Shown: one piece after another, positions 61,148 through 64,000 of the stretch | Position numbering within the stretch: position 1 is the first letter of the stretch | Layout: every line of letters begins with the position of its first letter | From: Candidatus Aminicenantes bacterium UBA6228 | GTDB taxonomy: Bacteria; Acidobacteriota; Aminicenantia; Aminicenantales; Saccharicenantaceae | Reading direction: 5' to 3' | Length of the DNA: 64,000 nucleotides | Assembly: GCA_002441005.1 (NCBI GenBank) | Contig: DJWO01000012.1 | Coordinates: forward strand, 85,307-149,306 | Notes under the pieces: model-generated | The model's database searches: none | The model's input: only the letters and a program-made list of their open reading frames with translations | What the model was told of the DNA's origin: nothing | Made by a program: the position numbers and the translations under genes

Positions 61148-61761
61148 CTCAATCTCTCCAGCAGTGAATTGAATTCTTTCTGACTGAACACCAGCCATTT
61201 GTATCTCAGCACATCATAGGTATTGAGTTTTTCCCCGTCGACAGCTTTAACCTCTGGAATATTTCTGACCGCCCGGAAAAGATTTTTGTTTTCTCTTGAC
61301 TCAATAATCAGAGCTGAGTCAATCTTCAGGTTCTTCAGCCAGGCCGCAGCTTCTTTAGTTTTCGGCTGAGAAATATTTATTTCATTTATAATCAGCAGCA
61401 GATTATCAGCCAGCTTGGCCGCCAGAGCCGATTTTAAAGCATTTTTCCTGGCCTTTTTGGGCAGCTCATAACCATAGTCTCTTGGCCTTGGCCCAAAGGT
61501 GGTACCTCCGTGCCGCCAGAGAGGTGAGCGGTTGCTGCCAGCCCGGGCCCGGCCTGTACCTTTCTGTCTCCACGGCTTTCGTCCGCCGCCGCTGATCTCC
61601 GCCCTGGTCTTGGTGGAAGCTGTGCCCTGTCTTTGATTGGCTAAATAATTGACGACTGTCTCATAAACCAGATGATCTTTAACTGGATAATTGAGAACCT
61701 CTTCCGGCCAGTTCATCTCTTCCACCGGGTTTCCGCTTTGATCTAAAACTTGTACTTTCAT
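61144..61761 (-). CDS. rplD: 50S ribosomal protein L4
   Basis: A 205-residue L4: VNYLANQRQGTASTKTRAEI, GGGRKPWRQKGTGRARAGSN and RSPLWRHGGTTFGPRPRDYG form the long tunnel loop; the C-terminal fold ends LEAKYEV-like KLNTYDVLRYKWLVFSQK. In E. coli L4 represses the S10 operon; I do not see the S10 leader structure upstream of rpsJ. It starts 14 bases after rplC. Confidence 0.98.
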   Translation of the reverse strand: MKVQVLDQSGNPVEEMNWPEEVLNYPVKDHLVYETVVNYLANQRQGTASTKTRAEISGGGRKPWRQKGTGRARAGSNRSPLWRHGGTTFGPRPRDYGYELPKKARKNALKSALAAKLADNLLLIINEINISQPKTKEAAAWLKNLKIDSALIIESRENKNLFRAVRNIPEVKAVDGEKLNTYDVLRYKWLVFSQKEFNSLLERLR

Positions 61762-61775
61762 GGCACACTCTTTAT

Positions 61776-62420
61776 TTATGAATTCTTAGCTTTAAAGGAA
61801 CCCTTTTTGATGATAAGCAGGCCGCCATCAGCTCCGGGGATGGCTCCTTTAACCAGAATCAAACTGTTTTCTTTATCAATACCGACGATTTTCAGATTCT
61901 TAACCGAGACCTTGTCCTGACCCATGCGCCCCCCCATCCTCATCCCTTTGATAACCCGGGAAGGATAAGAAGAAGCACCTATTGAGCCAGGAGCCCGGTG
62001 AAACATAGAACCGTGGGCCGCTCCTCCGCCTGCAAAGCCGTGACGCTTCATAACTCCCTGAAAGCCTTTACCCTTGCTGATTCCGCTGACCTGAACCTTT
62101 TCACCCACTTCAAACATATCAACCAGTAGTTGATCTCCCTCTTTGATCTCCTCCGGACCCAGGTACTTAACCTCTTTCAAGACCTTAAGAACCGGACCGC
62201 CTGATTTCTTAAAATGTCCGTTTTCGGCCTTGACCGGATGTTTCCTCTGCTTGTCTTCAACCAGGCCAAGCTGCAGGGCTTCATAACCATCTTTTTCCTT
62301 AGTTTTCTTTTGAATAACGGTACAGGGTCCAGCTTTGATGACTGTCACCGGAATTACATTCCCAGCTTCATCAAAAATCTGGGTCATCCCAACTTTTTTG
62401 CCAATAATTCCTTCAATCAT
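61776..62420 (-). CDS. rplC: 50S ribosomal protein L3
   Basis: A 214-residue L3: [60 protein letters not shown] and [20 protein letters not shown]. The methylated Gln region is GRMGQDKV. The ATG at 62420 has AGGAG seven bases upstream, two bases after rpsJ; the GTG two codons earlier overlaps the rpsJ stop and was rejected. Confidence 0.98.
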   Translation of the reverse strand: MIEGIIGKKVGMTQIFDEAGNVIPVTVIKAGPCTVIQKKTKEKDGYEALQLGLVEDKQRKHPVKAENGHFKKSGGPVLKVLKEVKYLGPEEIKEGDQLLVDMFEVGEKVQVSGISKGKGFQGVMKRHGFAGGGAAHGSMFHRAPGSIGASSYPSRVIKGMRMGGRMGQDKVSVKNLKIVGIDKENSLILVKGAIPGADGGLLIIKKGSFKAKNS

Positions 62421-62422
62421 CT

Positions 62423-62740
62423 TCACTCTCCTGCCCCGAAGGCTTTAATTTCAACATCAATACCGGCTGGCAGGTCAAGCTTCTGCAACTCCTCTATGGT
62501 TTCATTGCTGTATTCACTAATATCAATTACTCTTTTATGAACTCTCATTTCAAAATGTTCTCTCGACCTTTTATCCACATGCGGTGAACGAAGAACGCAA
62601 AACCGCTGAATCTTAGTCGGCAGCGGGATCGGACCGGAGATTTTAGCTCCTGTTCTTCTGGCTTTAATGACAATGTCTTTCACCGATTGATCTAAAAGCC
62701 TGTGATCAAATGACTGCAATTTAATTCTTATCTTTTCCAT
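62423..62740 (-). CDS. rpsJ: 30S ribosomal protein S10
   Basis: A 105-residue S10: [60 protein letters not shown] and [13 protein letters not shown]. The loop also acts in NusB antitermination. GAGGAA precedes the ATG. It follows tuf by 40 bases, so both are probably on one transcript. Confidence 0.98.
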   Translation of the reverse strand: MEKIRIKLQSFDHRLLDQSVKDIVIKARRTGAKISGPIPLPTKIQRFCVLRSPHVDKRSREHFEMRVHKRVIDISEYSNETIEELQKLDLPAGIDVEIKAFGAGE

Positions 62741-62780
62741 GTTCGTTCCTCGTTCTCCATAAAAAGGCCTTTCCTCAGCG

Positions 62781-63983
<1,203 letters not shown>

Positions 63984-64000
63984 CTCTTTTTACCTCCTCG

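Noticed and set aside
62741..62780. An L4-binding S10 leader between tuf and rpsJ
   Set aside because: The gap is only 40 bases and lacks the multi-hairpin structure.

Overview
The window reads as one chromosomal segment of a Gram-negative, anaerobic, probably fermentative bacterium. An outer-membrane beta-barrel, a lipoprotein lytic transglycosylase and Tat and Sec signal peptides argue for an outer membrane. An indolepyruvate:ferredoxin oxidoreductase beside an ADP-forming acyl-CoA synthetase, tryptophanase and glycoside hydrolases argue for fermentation of amino acids and sugars. The mix resembles Acidobacteriota/Aminicenantota-type genomes, but no rRNA gene is present and this placement is inference. 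I see no tRNA, rRNA, CRISPR array, IS element or phage gene.

Layout. 1-5.3 kb: a DHA2-type MFS exporter (cut by the window edge) with a MerR regulator, then yggS and an OFA-family MFS carrier on the other strand, then rmuC and an FmdB-type zinc ribbon protein, then a 331-bp segment closed by a perfect 24-bp inverted repeat. 5.3-12.5 kb (minus strand): GH2 glycosidase, methyltransferase, a domain-swapped NDP-forming acyl-CoA synthetase, and iorB-iorA. 12.6-15.4 kb: a divergently transcribed Rrf2 regulator with resB-ccsA (System II cytochrome c maturation). 15.5-19.2 kb: folD, a small membrane protein and a copper P-type ATPase. 19.4-23.4 kb: yebC-ruvC-ruvA-ruvB-queA. 23.5-29.8 kb: GH109-like protein, then a stand-alone trpB2 behind a candidate Trp leader peptide, convergent with a mtnP-pfkB-tnaA operon. 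29.9-34.3 kb: larC-folE-metG and tsaC. 34.5-42.4 kb: an outer-membrane protein behind a near-perfect sigma-54 promoter, a glycosyltransferase, a LEA-2-like protein, an S9 peptidase-SUMF1 fusion, cca and galE. 42.5-47.5 kb: peptidoglycan genes (lytic transglycosylase, beta-lactamase-like hydrolase, dipeptide epimerase, NlpC/P60). 47.6-64 kb: the complete tuf-S10-spc-alpha ribosomal cluster on the minus strand.

How the genes work together. Aromatic amino acid metabolism is the recurring theme. IorAB would convert aryl-pyruvates to aryl-acetyl-CoA, and the neighbouring acyl-CoA synthetase could recover ATP from that thioester. Tryptophanase releases indole, and TrpB2 can make tryptophan from indole. 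The Rrf2 regulator sits between the ferredoxin-dependent ior genes and the cytochrome c maturation genes, a good position for a redox switch.

Best leads: (1) a leader ORF ending Trp-Phe-Trp-Trp inside a strong hairpin ahead of trpB2; (2) an EF-Tu lacking the canonical RGITI switch-I motif and with mosaic codon usage; (3) an IorA lacking its usual C-terminal ferredoxin module; (4) the 331-bp inverted-repeat element. Start codons were re-chosen from Shine-Dalgarno (SD) position and family alignment from memory where the longest frame was unlikely.
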